This document shows positions 35,816-43,711 of a stretch of 64,000 nt of DNA, piece after piece. Position 1 is the stretch's first letter, and each line of letters begins with the position of its first letter. The stretch comes from an uncultured Kordiimonas sp. (lineage in GTDB: Bacteria; Pseudomonadota; Alphaproteobacteria; Sphingomonadales; Kordiimonadaceae): contig CANMRM010000001.1 in assembly GCA_947500295.1 (NCBI GenBank), forward strand, positions 1,116,001 through 1,180,000. Reading direction: 5' to 3'. The notes beneath the pieces are model-generated. The model saw only the letters and a list, made by a program, of their open reading frames with translations. It was not told where the DNA came from and did not search any database. The position numbers and the translations under genes are program-made.

Positions 35816-36328
35816 ATGAGAATCCCAAAAAGCAGCCTAAACTGGTTTTTTGTCCAGTTAAAGCCCAACAGATATATTATAGCACAAAAAAACCTTGAGC
35901 GGCAGGGGTTTGAAACTTTCTTGCCACTTGAAGAGCGAGTGTTATTGCATGCAGGCAAATATGTAAAGTTACGAAAGCCTTTGTTCCCTGGATACATGTT
36001 TGTAGCATTTGATATCACTCAAGGCGTATGGAGAGCGGTGAATTCTACTTACGGTGTTACGCGACTGGTAAGCTTTGGAACAGAACCGGCGGAAATACCA
36101 TTTGAACTTGTGTCGTTGTTAAAGCAGCGCTGTGATATTCGCGGTGTATTGCTACCTTCAAAGAGCTTCCGACCCGGCGATAAAGTAACCATAACTAAAG
36201 GGCCTTTCACGAGCTTTGTGGCGGAGGTAGAGAAAGTTGATCCTGAACGACGTGTTTGGGTGTTGATGGATCTAATGGGGGGTAAGGCTAGGGTCGAAAT
36301 GAGCCCAGATCAGCTTTGGGTAAATTGA
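35816..36328 (+). CDS. NusG/RfaH-like transcription antiterminator
   Basis: 170-residue NusG paralogue. The NGN domain spans WFFVQLKPNRYIIAQKNLER through RKPLFPGYMFVAFD and TYGVTRLVSFG. The C-terminal KOW segment is FRPGDKVTITKGPF with its following strands (AEVEKVDPERRVWVLMDLMG). Such proteins bind elongating polymerase and suppress termination in long polysaccharide operons. The ATG at 35816 has GGAAAGAG upstream and is preferred to ATG 35774, which has no ribosome site. It precedes the bacillosamine-type genes on the same strand with 278 non-coding, AT-rich bases between. No ops-like element was recognised. Confidence 0.87.
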   Translation: MRIPKSSLNWFFVQLKPNRYIIAQKNLERQGFETFLPLEERVLLHAGKYVKLRKPLFPGYMFVAFDITQGVWRAVNSTYGVTRLVSFGTEPAEIPFELVSLLKQRCDIRGVLLPSKSFRPGDKVTITKGPFTSFVAEVEKVDPERRVWVLMDLMGGKARVEMSPDQLWVN

Positions 36329-36606
36329 CCTCATAATAATTTGATGCCTGATACTGATGCTGTTTGGATATTTGGTACATCCAGGCAGGACAAAACTCCC
36401 CGAAGTTTCTGCGAAACCTCTTTCCACCACCTTGCTCAAAATGGCCAAAAATTGAGGCGCCTTATTTTTATCAATTTTAACTTAATCGATTTCTCAAGAT
36501 GATTGTACCCATTCCTAAGAGCAAAAGAAAACAATCTTAATGCTGTGGAACTCAAAAGAAGGTAGATTATAAATCCCTGACGAATTGCATTTGAGGAGTA
36601 CTTCGA

Positions 36607-37203
36607 TTGGCCAAACGTACAGTAGATTTATTCGGCGCAGGTATTAGTTTGCTTGTACTATCTCCAATTATGCTTGTCATTTGCATTTGTATTATTTGCA
36701 AAATGGGTTTTCCAATTTTCTTTCTTCAGACCCGGCCCGGACGTGGTGGAGTGCCTTTTCAAATGATCAAATTCCGAACTATGCGTGAAGCCATTGATAC
36801 CGTAGGATTGCCACTCCCAGACTCTCAGCGTCTTACTTCTTTGGGACAGCTTATGAGGTCAACCTCTTTAGATGAGCTACCCGAATTATGGAACGTATTA
36901 AAAGGAGAAATGAGCTTAGTTGGACCACGTCCTCTACTAATGGAATATTTACCTCTCTACTCCCATGAGCAAGCTCGGCGTCATGATGTCCGACCTGGTA
37001 TAACCGGTTGGGCACAGATCAATGGTCGCAACGCAATTTCATGGGAAGAAAAGTTTCAACTTGATGTATGGTATGTTGATAATCGAAACTCATGGCTAGA
37101 TTTGAAGATTATCTTTTTAACAATATGGAGAGTTGTTTCTAGAGAAGGAATTTCCGCCGCAGGGGAAGCCACAATGCCAAAATTTGAAGGGCCTGAGTCT
37201 TGA
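36607..37203 (+). CDS. Sugar transferase initiating lipid-linked glycan, PglC-like
   Basis: 198-residue monotopic phosphoglycosyl transferase. One hydrophobic re-entrant segment (LFGAGISLLVLSPIMLVI) precedes the catalytic part with PIFFLQTRPGRGG, KFRTMRE, and the Asp-Glu pair D89-E90 in TSLDELPELWNVLKGEMSLVGPRP; RPGITGWAQINGRNAISWEEK follows. It attaches a sugar-1-phosphate to undecaprenyl phosphate. With PglD/E/F homologues downstream the sugar is likely diNAc-bacillosamine. The start is TTG at 36607 with GAGGAG nine bases upstream. Its stop overlaps the following gene by three bases. Confidence 0.9.
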   Translation: MAKRTVDLFGAGISLLVLSPIMLVICICIICKMGFPIFFLQTRPGRGGVPFQMIKFRTMREAIDTVGLPLPDSQRLTSLGQLMRSTSLDELPELWNVLKGEMSLVGPRPLLMEYLPLYSHEQARRHDVRPGITGWAQINGRNAISWEEKFQLDVWYVDNRNSWLDLKIIFLTIWRVVSREGISAAGEATMPKFEGPES

Positions 37204-37840
37204 CTAGATTAATTGGGGTTTACGGTGCTTCTGGTTGCGGTCGCGGAATTCTCCCTTTGCTCCGTGAGCAGTACCCTTCGGGAGAGCTAGTTTTTATCGA
37301 TGATGGACAAGTACCCCCGAATTGAATAAACATTCCACATTCGACTCGGAGGGTTTCCTGAAACATCCTGCTCCTCAAAAAAATGTGTCTGTAGCAATAG
37401 CCAACTCGAAGATTCGTCAGGCCATTGCTCAAAGATGCACCTCTGAGTCTATCCCTTTAGTGGAGGCGCGAGCGTCATCTGTCGTGCAAATGGATGATGT
37501 GTTGATAGGCGAAGGGGCATGTCTTTCTCGGTTCGTAACATTAACTTCAAATATCAAGATTGGTGCCTGTTTTCACGCAAACCTTTACTCATATGTTGAG
37601 CACGATTGCTTCATTGGTGACTATGTAACTTTTGCTCCGCGTGTAATGTGTAATGATAATGTCCATATCGAAGATCATGCTTATATCGGCGCTGGCGCTG
37701 TCATTCGACAAGGTGACCCAGATAACCCTCTAGTTATCGGCAAGGGTGCTGTGGTTGGAATGGGTGCTGTTGTCACGCGCGATGTCCCTTCAGGAATTAC
37801 CGTTGTTGGGAATCCAGCAAAATCTATAAACGCAGGCTAA
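37200..37840 (+). pseudogene. PglD/NeuD-like sugar O/N-acyltransferase, split by one-base frameshift
   Basis: From TTG 37200 the frame gives TRLIGVYGASGCGRGILPLL and VFIDDGQVPPN, the N-terminal nucleotide-binding part of PglD/NeuD, then stops at 37323. A second frame opens immediately (TTG at 37322) and runs to 37840 with the left-handed beta-helix acetyltransferase repeats (IGEGACLSRFVTLTSNIKIG, YVEHDCFIGDYVTFAPRV, IGAGAVIRQGD, VVGMGAVVTRDVPSG, VGNPAK). One extra base in the C5 run at 37314-37318 would join them into about 214 residues, the normal family length. Either a real frameshift or a sequencing error explains it. The second frame alone (172 codons) might still be translated. The expected role is acetylation of UDP-4-amino-4,6-dideoxy-GlcNAc. 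Confidence 0.82.
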
Positions 37841-37842
37841 TA

Positions 37843-39009
37843 ATGCGCATCTATCTCTCCCGGCCACATATGTCTGGCAATGAAATAACCCATGTTGAAG
37901 AAGCCTTTGTCTCCAATTTTGTAGCGCCGCTCGGACCTCAATTGGATGCATTTGAAGCTGTTGTTCGGGATTACTTACGTGCTGACGTTCATTGTGTTGG
38001 CTTATCATCCGGTTCTGCGGCACTTCACCTTGCGCTGAGGCTCGCAGGCGTAAGCCAAGGAGACGAGGTCTGGATTTCTTCAATGACTTTCGCTGGTGGT
38101 ATCTTTCCGGTAAACTACCTTGAGGCTATACCTCGTTTCTTTGATTTGGATCCGAATAGCTGGACTGTATCAACAGAGTTTTTAGCTGAACAATTGGCAA
38201 GAGCATCGAAGAAAAACCGTCTTCCTAAAGCCATTGTGCCAACTGATTTATACGGCCAATCGGTTGCAATTGACGATTTAGAGTCTCTGGCTTCCCACTA
38301 CGGTGTTTCTCTTGTCGTCGACTCTGCGGAGAGTTTAGGAGCAAAGTGTCAAGGTAACCGCATGGCTGGTTCAGGGGGTGATGCAGCAATCCTGTCATTC
38401 AATGGCAATAAGATTATAACCACATCTGGCGGAGGCATGTTGGTGACGCGCCATAAAGATTGGGCCGATAAAGCACGTTTTCTTGCTACTCAGGCGCGCG
38501 ATCCTGCACCTCATTATGAGCATTCGACTTTTGGTTATAATTACAGGTTATCAAATATATGTGCAGCTATTGGTTTGGGGCAGATGCAGGTGCTAGAAGC
38601 TCGAGTTGAGCGCCGCAGAGCTATTTTTGACAGATACAAGTCTGCATTATCTAGACCTGGTGTAGTCTTTATGCCCGAGCCAGCGGGACAATATTCTAGT
38701 CATTGGCTCACTGCGTTAACAATCGACCCTAAATTGACAGGCACGTCTAGAGAAGAAGTTCGCCTAATGCTTCTAGAGAACCAAATAGAAGCAAGACCGT
38801 TATGGAAGCCTATGCACCTACAGCCTCTGTATCGGGGAGCTCCTTACCATGGTAACGGAGTTGACGAAGCGTTGTTTGAAAATGGTCTATGTTTGCCGTC
38901 AGGTAGTGATATGAACGACGATCAGCAGGCTGAGGTAATCGAGCGAATTTTGGATCTCTTAGATTCTAGTAGTCAAGGCAAGGCCTTGGATCCTAATTCG
39001 TTAGTGTAA
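37843..39009 (+). CDS. DegT/DnrJ family aminotransferase, PglE-like
   Basis: 388-residue PLP-dependent aminotransferase that would form UDP-4-amino-4,6-dideoxy-GlcNAc. The start is MRIYLSRPHMSGNEITHVEEAF, the SSGSAALHLAL loop binds the cofactor phosphate, D160 in LVVDSAESLGAK contacts the ring nitrogen, and the Schiff-base lysine is K190 in LSFNGNKIITTSGGGM. It starts two bases after the acetyltransferase stop, so the pglC-D-E genes are tightly packed. It is distinct from the FdtB-like enzyme at 29216-30316, which belongs to the GC-richer left part of the island. Confidence 0.88.
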   Translation: MRIYLSRPHMSGNEITHVEEAFVSNFVAPLGPQLDAFEAVVRDYLRADVHCVGLSSGSAALHLALRLAGVSQGDEVWISSMTFAGGIFPVNYLEAIPRFFDLDPNSWTVSTEFLAEQLARASKKNRLPKAIVPTDLYGQSVAIDDLESLASHYGVSLVVDSAESLGAKCQGNRMAGSGGDAAILSFNGNKIITTSGGGMLVTRHKDWADKARFLATQARDPAPHYEHSTFGYNYRLSNICAAIGLGQMQVLEARVERRRAIFDRYKSALSRPGVVFMPEPAGQYSSHWLTALTIDPKLTGTSREEVRLMLLENQIEARPLWKPMHLQPLYRGAPYHGNGVDEALFENGLCLPSGSDMNDDQQAEVIERILDLLDSSSQGKALDPNSLV

Positions 39010-39176
39010 CTAGTTTATAGCTAGCGTCGATATGGGTAAAATTGTATGTAACCGCATATTCGGCTCAGTCAGAAATTTTTAGCGTGACACTTGGTATTCA
39101 CTGCGACGCGCGGGAGTTGTCTGGACCAAATTAACGGGCTTGGTCGGGCGTCAAATAGATATTTTAAGGGAGCAGG

Positions 39177-41093
39177 ATGATCCAGTTTGTGGGTAAGTCA
39201 TATGTTGTGTTGAAAAACATACCTCGCGTTTACAAGAGTCTTTTCTTGTTTGTTTTTGACACATCACAGGTGCCTATCTGCCTTTATTTGGCATTTGCCC
39301 TTAGGCTTGATACATTAACACCTTATGTTGGAAGCAATGGTTTCTGGCAATTAATTTTGCTGCAAACGATTGCTGGAATCGCGGCCTTGTTAATCGTCCG
39401 GCAACATAGAGTTAAGCTGCATAATTTTGAGATCAATTCTATATTTCAAATAGCGCTAACCACTGCGGCCCTATTCCTATGCCTAATTATATTGTTGTAC
39501 TTGTTTCGATTCTGGGCGCCTCGCTCAGTACCAATAATATTTTCTGTACTCTTTTTTGTAACTTCTGCTGGTTTCCGAGTAGTGGTTTCCACTGTATTAA
39601 ATTATGCAGAACGTCGAGTTAACAACGCTATCCCGGTTGCAATATACGGGACCAACAATACTGCAATACAAGTTCTGTCTGCTTTGAAAAGCTCCCGCTC
39701 CCATGACCCGGTATGCTTCTTCGATGACAATCCAGCTCTTCACGGCGCTAAAATTGCTAATATTAAGGTAGAAAATACTGCCAACGTCTTGGATACCTTG
39801 AAAAAGAAAGGCATCCAGGAGGTATACATTGCTCTTCCAGAAGCTTCAGAGGAAGACCTCAGGCCTATTGCAGGTCGAATTGCCGAGCTAGGTGTAAAGT
39901 GTCATGTCACGCCTACGGTTACCCAGCTCCTTCTTAACCATAGCAGAAATTTATTGCGGGACGGCATTTCCGCGGACGATCTGCTAGGTAGAGAAAAGCT
40001 TGATATTTTGTCCGCGGAATTAAAATCGGCTTTTCAAGGCAAGGCTATCGTTGTAACCGGTGCAGGGGGGTCTATCGGTTCGGAGCTGTCCAGGCAAATT
40101 TTACGCTTCAAGCCTAGAAAACTTGTTCTCTTTGAAAACAGTGAATTTGCGCTTTATACGATCACTTCCGAACTTACGTCACAGGCGAGTAGACTGGAAA
40201 CCGAAATTGTGCCGCAGCTTGGTTCTACTCTAGATGCACATTGTCTCGAAGCAGTATTAAAAAAAGAAAATGCTCAAATGTTGTTTCACGCAGCGGCATA
40301 CAAACATGTACCCCTCGTGGAACAAAATATTCTGGAAGCAGCTAAGAATAACATTCTAGGTACTTACAATGCGGCATTGGCTGCTGGAAAACTATCTTTG
40401 GAAAAGTTTGTACTGATTTCCACAGATAAAGCCGTCCGACCAACAAATATCATGGGGGCAACAAAAAGACTGGCAGAATTGGTGGCAACCAGTTGTCAGG
40501 CGAAATACTCTGCAACCACATACTCTGTTGTCCGGTTTGGCAACGTTCTAAGTTCTTCCGGGTCTGTAATTCCGCTTTTCCAGAAACAAATTACTCAAGG
40601 CGGACCAGTCACGGTTACCCACCCTGAAATCACGCGGTATTTTATGACTATTCCGGAAGCCTCAAGATTGGTGTTGATTGCAGGTTTCTTTTCTGATGGA
40701 GGTGATACCTTTGTCCTAGACATGGGAGAGCCAGTAAAGATAGTAGATTTGGCAAAGAGAATTATCGAACTTTCCGGTTTCACGGTCAAAGACGACCGCA
40801 ATCCTGATGGTGACATCGCTATTGATTTTGTTGGCCTACGGCCCGGCGAAAAGATGTTTGAAGAACTTATTTTCCGGGAGAGCGAATTGGTCACTACCCC
40901 ACACAAAAAGATTTTCAGATTAAAAGAAGAAATTATTACAGAAATCGACCGGCAGAGGATCATAGAATGTATCTCGTCAAGTGCTATAAAACGAGATGAA
41001 GATGCAATTGTTCGGTTGCTTAGGGAAAAGGTAGAAGGTTTCCGCTGGAAAGGAACGAAAGCGCCGCTATTTTTTCAGGAAACTAGCTCTTGA
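39177..41093 (+). CDS. Membrane UDP-GlcNAc 4,6-dehydratase, PglF/CapD/WbpM family
   Basis: 638 residues. Four N-terminal transmembrane helices lie within about 20-140. A first Rossmann domain follows (VAIYGTNNTAIQVL, 154-167), then the catalytic SDR domain with the cofactor loop TGAGGSIGSELSRQI (294-308). The active site carries the STDKAVRPTNIMGATK motif (415-430), where Met replaces the usual Tyr of YxxxK, normal for this family. It forms UDP-4-keto-6-deoxy-GlcNAc, the first step towards diNAc-bacillosamine or related sugars. GGGAGCAGG precedes the ATG. It lies 167 bases after pglE in the same direction. Confidence 0.92.
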   Translation: MIQFVGKSYVVLKNIPRVYKSLFLFVFDTSQVPICLYLAFALRLDTLTPYVGSNGFWQLILLQTIAGIAALLIVRQHRVKLHNFEINSIFQIALTTAALFLCLIILLYLFRFWAPRSVPIIFSVLFFVTSAGFRVVVSTVLNYAERRVNNAIPVAIYGTNNTAIQVLSALKSSRSHDPVCFFDDNPALHGAKIANIKVENTANVLDTLKKKGIQEVYIALPEASEEDLRPIAGRIAELGVKCHVTPTVTQLLLNHSRNLLRDGISADDLLGREKLDILSAELKSAFQGKAIVVTGAGGSIGSELSRQILRFKPRKLVLFENSEFALYTITSELTSQASRLETEIVPQLGSTLDAHCLEAVLKKENAQMLFHAAAYKHVPLVEQNILEAAKNNILGTYNAALAAGKLSLEKFVLISTDKAVRPTNIMGATKRLAELVATSCQAKYSATTYSVVRFGNVLSSSGSVIPLFQKQITQGGPVTVTHPEITRYFMTIPEASRLVLIAGFFSDGGDTFVLDMGEPVKIVDLAKRIIELSGFTVKDDRNPDGDIAIDFVGLRPGEKMFEELIFRESELVTTPHKKIFRLKEEIITEIDRQRIIECISSSAIKRDEDAIVRLLREKVEGFRWKGTKAPLFFQETSS

Positions 41094-41333
41094 AAGCAGG
41101 GTTATTTAAATCCATGGCTATTGCAAACATGAAGCAACCGCCTTGGTGAATTCGAATTACCGTAATTTTTCCTTTCTCACCGCCAACTGTATAGCCATTT
41201 AACTTCGCATTAAGTACACATGTCATGCAATTTGGAAGGAATGCTACACTTAACAAAAATGTCCGTCATCAGAACATTTAAGACATATTGTCTCCATTGA
41301 TGAGGAGGATTGGTCTCAGGTTTGAGTTGCAGT

Positions 41334-41640
41334 TTATGCAGCTTGCATCTGGTGAAGCAAGCGACTTTGTCTGATGGTGTCTTCCTTGATCTTTCTCCTT
41401 TTCTCCAGAAAGGCCTGCCCTCTGCCGAAGTAGACATCGGTAGGCGTGAGGTTGTTTAGGCTTTCGTGGTAGCGCCGGTGGTTATAGTGCTCGATGAAGC
41501 TAGTAATCTGCCGCTTGGGGTCACCTGAAGATAATAGTTCTCCAGCAGAAGTCGGTTCTTGAGGGTCTGGTGCCAACTTTCAATCTTGCCCTGCGTCTGT
41601 GGATGATGTCCTCGACCGCCTTTTCTGCGCTGCTTTTTGA
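41334..41640 (-). pseudogene. IS3-type transposase remnant, C-terminal end, frameshifted
   Basis: The minus strand reads HHPQTQGKIESWHQTLKN and RLLLENYYL, and then in another frame GDPKRQITSFIEHYNHRR, YHESLNNLTPTDVYFGRG and QAFLEKRRKIKEDTI. This is the end of the integrase domain of an IS3-group OrfB, including the glutamate-containing KIE and the HYNHRRYHESL motif. A frameshift falls at YYL/PGD and the N-terminal part is absent. No matching terminal inverted repeats or OrfA were recognised. Confidence 0.85.
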
Positions 41641-42291
41641 ACTCGTTGATTGTGCTCCCATCTTCATTCCTTACATCATTAAGGTGAGACCAAAATCCTC
41701 CTTTAACAATATCTCAAATCTGCCTCATAGGTGTTGAAATGTTACAGTGGAAGTGTTGAAGACAACGCAAGCCTACTGTGACGCTGAGAATGATGGAGGA
41801 GTCGATCATCGACCGGTTGTGTTCACAATCGACCTGAACTAATTAGAGGAATGGGGCCGGTATTGCCCAGAAAACAAAACCATGGAGCATCATAAAGTAG
41901 GATCGTTCAGTAACAGCGAAGGACGAATCACATCGCCCAAAACAACCCCACAGTTTTTGATAGCGTGTGAATTCTTTTATACAGTCCATTAATTATGGGC
42001 GGTTAAAATGCCTCACTTGCGTTCAAGGGATACACCGTAGCATAACACCCAGTACTCTGGAGCAAGGAATATGAGGAGAACATGAACGGCGACCGTACAC
42101 AAATAATGGGCACAAACTGCATGGCGTTCTAACCCTTTAACGAGTAAAAATGGTGAGAGAACCAGTTGTCAAAAAATGTAGCAAATAGTGAAACACGAAC
42201 TGAATGAAAGCCGCCACTCCGTAATACTAAACCATCTTGCTGTTTTATGTGACGGTGAAAAGCAGTTTGACAGTATCTGACAGGATGACCC
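41641..42291. other. Gene-free, probably decayed sequence
   Basis: About 650 bases with no supported coding region between the transposase remnant and the ligase gene. Frames are short and interrupted and no tRNA, hairpin or repeat stands out. It may be older mobile-element debris. The promoter for the ligase gene must lie at its right end. Confidence 0.5.
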
Positions 42292-43659
42292 ATGCGGACT
42301 ATGATCTATGGATTATTGGCTCTTGCACCACTTCCTTTTGCGAGCGCACGACCATCGTGGCAATGGCTATGGGTTGCGGTGGTGGGTGCATTGGTATTTT
42401 TGTATGTTATTAAAAACTGGCACCACAGGGGCCGCAAAGTTCCTAGAAGCCTATCGCTGGCGTTCTGGTTGGGTGGTTTGTTTGTTGCTTGGGGGTTTGC
42501 TCAGATTTCATCGCTGTTTGATGGAAGCCTCGGCGTTTCGATCAAAGCTGTTGATCAACTAATTGCGGACCTTGGGTCGATTTCCGTCGCTCCTCACAAA
42601 ACCATATCCAATGCCACGTTCTTTCTATCGCACGGTGCGTTCTTTTGGCTTGTTTTTGCTTACTGTGACCGTCGCATAAGGTCTGTACAGTTGTTACGTT
42701 TTTGTGGGATTGTTGTCGCGTTGTATGCTGTTTATGGCTTTATTATTTTTGTCTCCGGCAATGAATCAGTCTTGTGGTACAAAAAATGGGCTAGCTTTGG
42801 TTCCCTAACTAGTACTTTTGTCAACCGAAATAGTTTTGCCGCCTTCGCTGGGCTTGGTCTGCAGTGCCTGATCGCCTATGCTTATTATTGGCTACAAGAC
42901 GAGTTGATGGAAGGTCGTACCGGCCGAGAGCTATACCGCCATGTTATCGAAACCGTGATTGCGAGGGCTTGGTGGTTGCCGTTGGGGATTGTGCTTACGG
43001 CAATCGCAATACTACTAACCAATTCGCGTGGTGGGTTTGGCTCGGTTGCGATTGCAGTGTTCCTTTTGATTCTTCTGAGCTCCAGCAGCTATCAAAGGGT
43101 GCGCAGTGTTTTCCGGCGTTTTTTCGGCTCTGTAACGGTTCTGGCAATGGTTGTGGGGCTGTTTGCGCTAAGCGGTGAAATGCTTGAATCACGTTTGCAG
43201 ATGGATACCACTTTTGACCAAAGATTTATAGTTTACCCGCTAGTTGTGGAAGCGATTATGGACCGCCCGCTGACCGGCTTTGGATTGGGAACATTTGATG
43301 ATGTATTTCGAATATACAGGGACCAAAATGTAACAATTTATTTCGACCGTGCACATAATGACTATCTGGAGCTTGCTGTAACGGCGGGCATTCCGGCTGC
43401 AGCAATGCTGGTTTTGGCATTTGTTAATTTTGTGGCTTTTTTAATTGGTCGACTGAAGTTTGGTGCGCAACATCGAGCTTTTATAGCTCTTGGTATCACG
43501 TCCAGTATTCAGTTGGGTTTGCACTCGCTTGTAGATTTTCCGCTTCAAATTCCAGCGATTTCCTACATGTGGTGTGCGATATTGGCAGCTAGCGTTGCTT
43601 TGGCTCATCGATGTGAAAAAGCATCGGGTATTCCATCAGAGATCCATCGTAGAGACTGA
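42292..43659 (+). CDS. O-antigen ligase/polymerase family membrane protein
   Basis: 455 residues with about eleven hydrophobic helices. The Wzy_C-type core lies in the second half: LGIVLTAIAILLTNSRGGFG, then a periplasmic loop with RFIVYPLVVEAIMDRPLTG, FGLGTFDDVF and FDRAHNDYLELAVTAGIPAA. The HNDYLE motif and NSRGG are typical of O-antigen ligases (WaaL) and related oligosaccharyltransferases. As a Wzy-like polymerase exists at 24627-25850, this could be the ligase or the polymerase for the bacillosamine-type glycan. The start is ATG 42292 without a strong ribosome site. It is the last gene of the island. Confidence 0.85.
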   Translation: MRTMIYGLLALAPLPFASARPSWQWLWVAVVGALVFLYVIKNWHHRGRKVPRSLSLAFWLGGLFVAWGFAQISSLFDGSLGVSIKAVDQLIADLGSISVAPHKTISNATFFLSHGAFFWLVFAYCDRRIRSVQLLRFCGIVVALYAVYGFIIFVSGNESVLWYKKWASFGSLTSTFVNRNSFAAFAGLGLQCLIAYAYYWLQDELMEGRTGRELYRHVIETVIARAWWLPLGIVLTAIAILLTNSRGGFGSVAIAVFLLILLSSSSYQRVRSVFRRFFGSVTVLAMVVGLFALSGEMLESRLQMDTTFDQRFIVYPLVVEAIMDRPLTGFGLGTFDDVFRIYRDQNVTIYFDRAHNDYLELAVTAGIPAAAMLVLAFVNFVAFLIGRLKFGAQHRAFIALGITSSIQLGLHSLVDFPLQIPAISYMWCAILAASVALAHRCEKASGIPSEIHRRD

Positions 43660-43711
43660 GCAACGCTTTTGCTGATACCGTCCGGATGTGGAATTGCAGC
43701 ACGGTCGCCTC

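Noticed and set aside
37314-37318. C5 run in pglD as a phase-variation switch
   Set aside because: Five bases is short for slipped-strand variation; a fixed frameshift or sequencing error is more likely without read evidence.
43660-43711. Second copy of the tRNA-Ser 3' end as an island attachment site
   Set aside because: No match to the tRNA 3' end was seen by eye here or elsewhere in the right border region.
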